Shown piece by piece: positions 63,912-64,000 of a DNA stretch of 64,000 nt. Made by a program: the position numbers and the translations under genes. Numbering within the stretch: the first letter of the stretch is position 1; every line of letters starts with the position of its first letter. A model generated the notes under the pieces. That model searched no databases and had not been told where the DNA came from. It saw only the letters and a list, made by a program, of their open reading frames with translations. Origin of the DNA: Pseudobacteriovorax antillogorgiicola (GTDB lineage Bacteria > Bdellovibrionota_B > Oligoflexia > Oligoflexales > RGVZ01); assembly GCA_945898195.1 (NCBI GenBank), contig CAMDHM010000007.1, positions 19,013 through 83,012 on the forward strand. The letters run 5' to 3'.

Positions 63912-64000
63912 AATCTCCCATGATACGGCTCTGTCCAGTCGTCAGCAATGACACGGCGGAGCCTTCTCAAGGATTCGGTCAGCATCCGGCGCAGTTCAAA
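63908..64000 (+). CDS. Possible start of a further gene, truncated by window end
   Basis: An ATG overlapping the DUF983 stop (ATGA) opens a frame of at least 31 codons (MKSPMIRLCPVV and on) that runs off the right edge. There is no clear ribosome site; support comes only from the coupled overlap and the open frame. Confidence 0.4.
   Translation, partial: MKSPMIRLCPVVSNDTAEPSQGFGQHPAQFK

Overview
The window is ordinary chromosomal DNA of moderate GC content from a flagellated, diderm (LPS-bearing) bacterium. Flagellin, a heptosyltransferase, many lipoproteins, a YejABE-type peptide importer, RlmM, surface tail-like proteins and CHASE2/SpoIIE signalling fit a Bdellovibrionota/Oligoflexia-like organism; this assignment is an inference from gene content and was not tested. 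I saw no rRNA, tRNA, CRISPR array, insertion sequence or prophage core.

Layout. 1-5 kb: a lipoprotein running off the left edge, rocF-tgt, flagellin and a DmpA-type peptidase. 5-8 kb: a coiled-coil protein with 42-bp tandem repeats and an AT-hook-like tail, a secreted papain-like protease, and small CDGSH and periplasmic proteins. 8.3-12.6 kb: a molybdenum hydroxylase operon (XdhC-MocA fusion, 2Fe-2S subunit, Tat-exported catalytic subunit). 12.6-15.4 kb: a FeeM/LuxI-like acyltransferase fused to a heme-oxygenase-like diiron domain, divergent from a six-helix sensor histidine kinase. 15.5-22.2 kb: a tightly packed six-gene catabolic operon (two class III aminotransferases, an aldehyde dehydrogenase, two CoA-transferase subunits, a thiolase). 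22-32.9 kb: secreted peptidases, manA/HIT, a lipoprotein followed by a FliG-C-like protein, HU, a heptosyltransferase and an acyl-CoA dehydrogenase.

33-44 kb: CHASE2-SpoIIE phosphatase and two envelope glycosyltransferases lie downstream of mmsA-urc1-urc4-upp, which together with divergent udk look like the URC route of uracil breakdown. 44-49 kb is accessory in character: hypothetical lipoproteins, a frameshifted AAA/DUF4143 ATPase, and a surface lipoprotein whose signal peptide is out of frame beside an 8-bp tandem repeat. 49-64 kb: a trans-sulfuration enzyme, monothiol glutaredoxin, yejABE, an exonuclease/degenerate GIY-YIG protein, a peroxiredoxin, a badly decayed PhoX-family gene, rlmM, pruA, an MsrB-MsrA fusion, a HAMP membrane protein, a J-domain protein and a DUF983 protein.

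The most interesting items are the candidate signal synthase/sensor pair at 12.6-15.4 kb, the six-gene operon whose enzyme set matches a transamination route from beta-lysine to 3-oxoadipate and then succinyl-CoA plus acetyl-CoA, and the URC pyrimidine catabolism cluster. All functions are read from sequence motifs and recalled family features; no database search was run.
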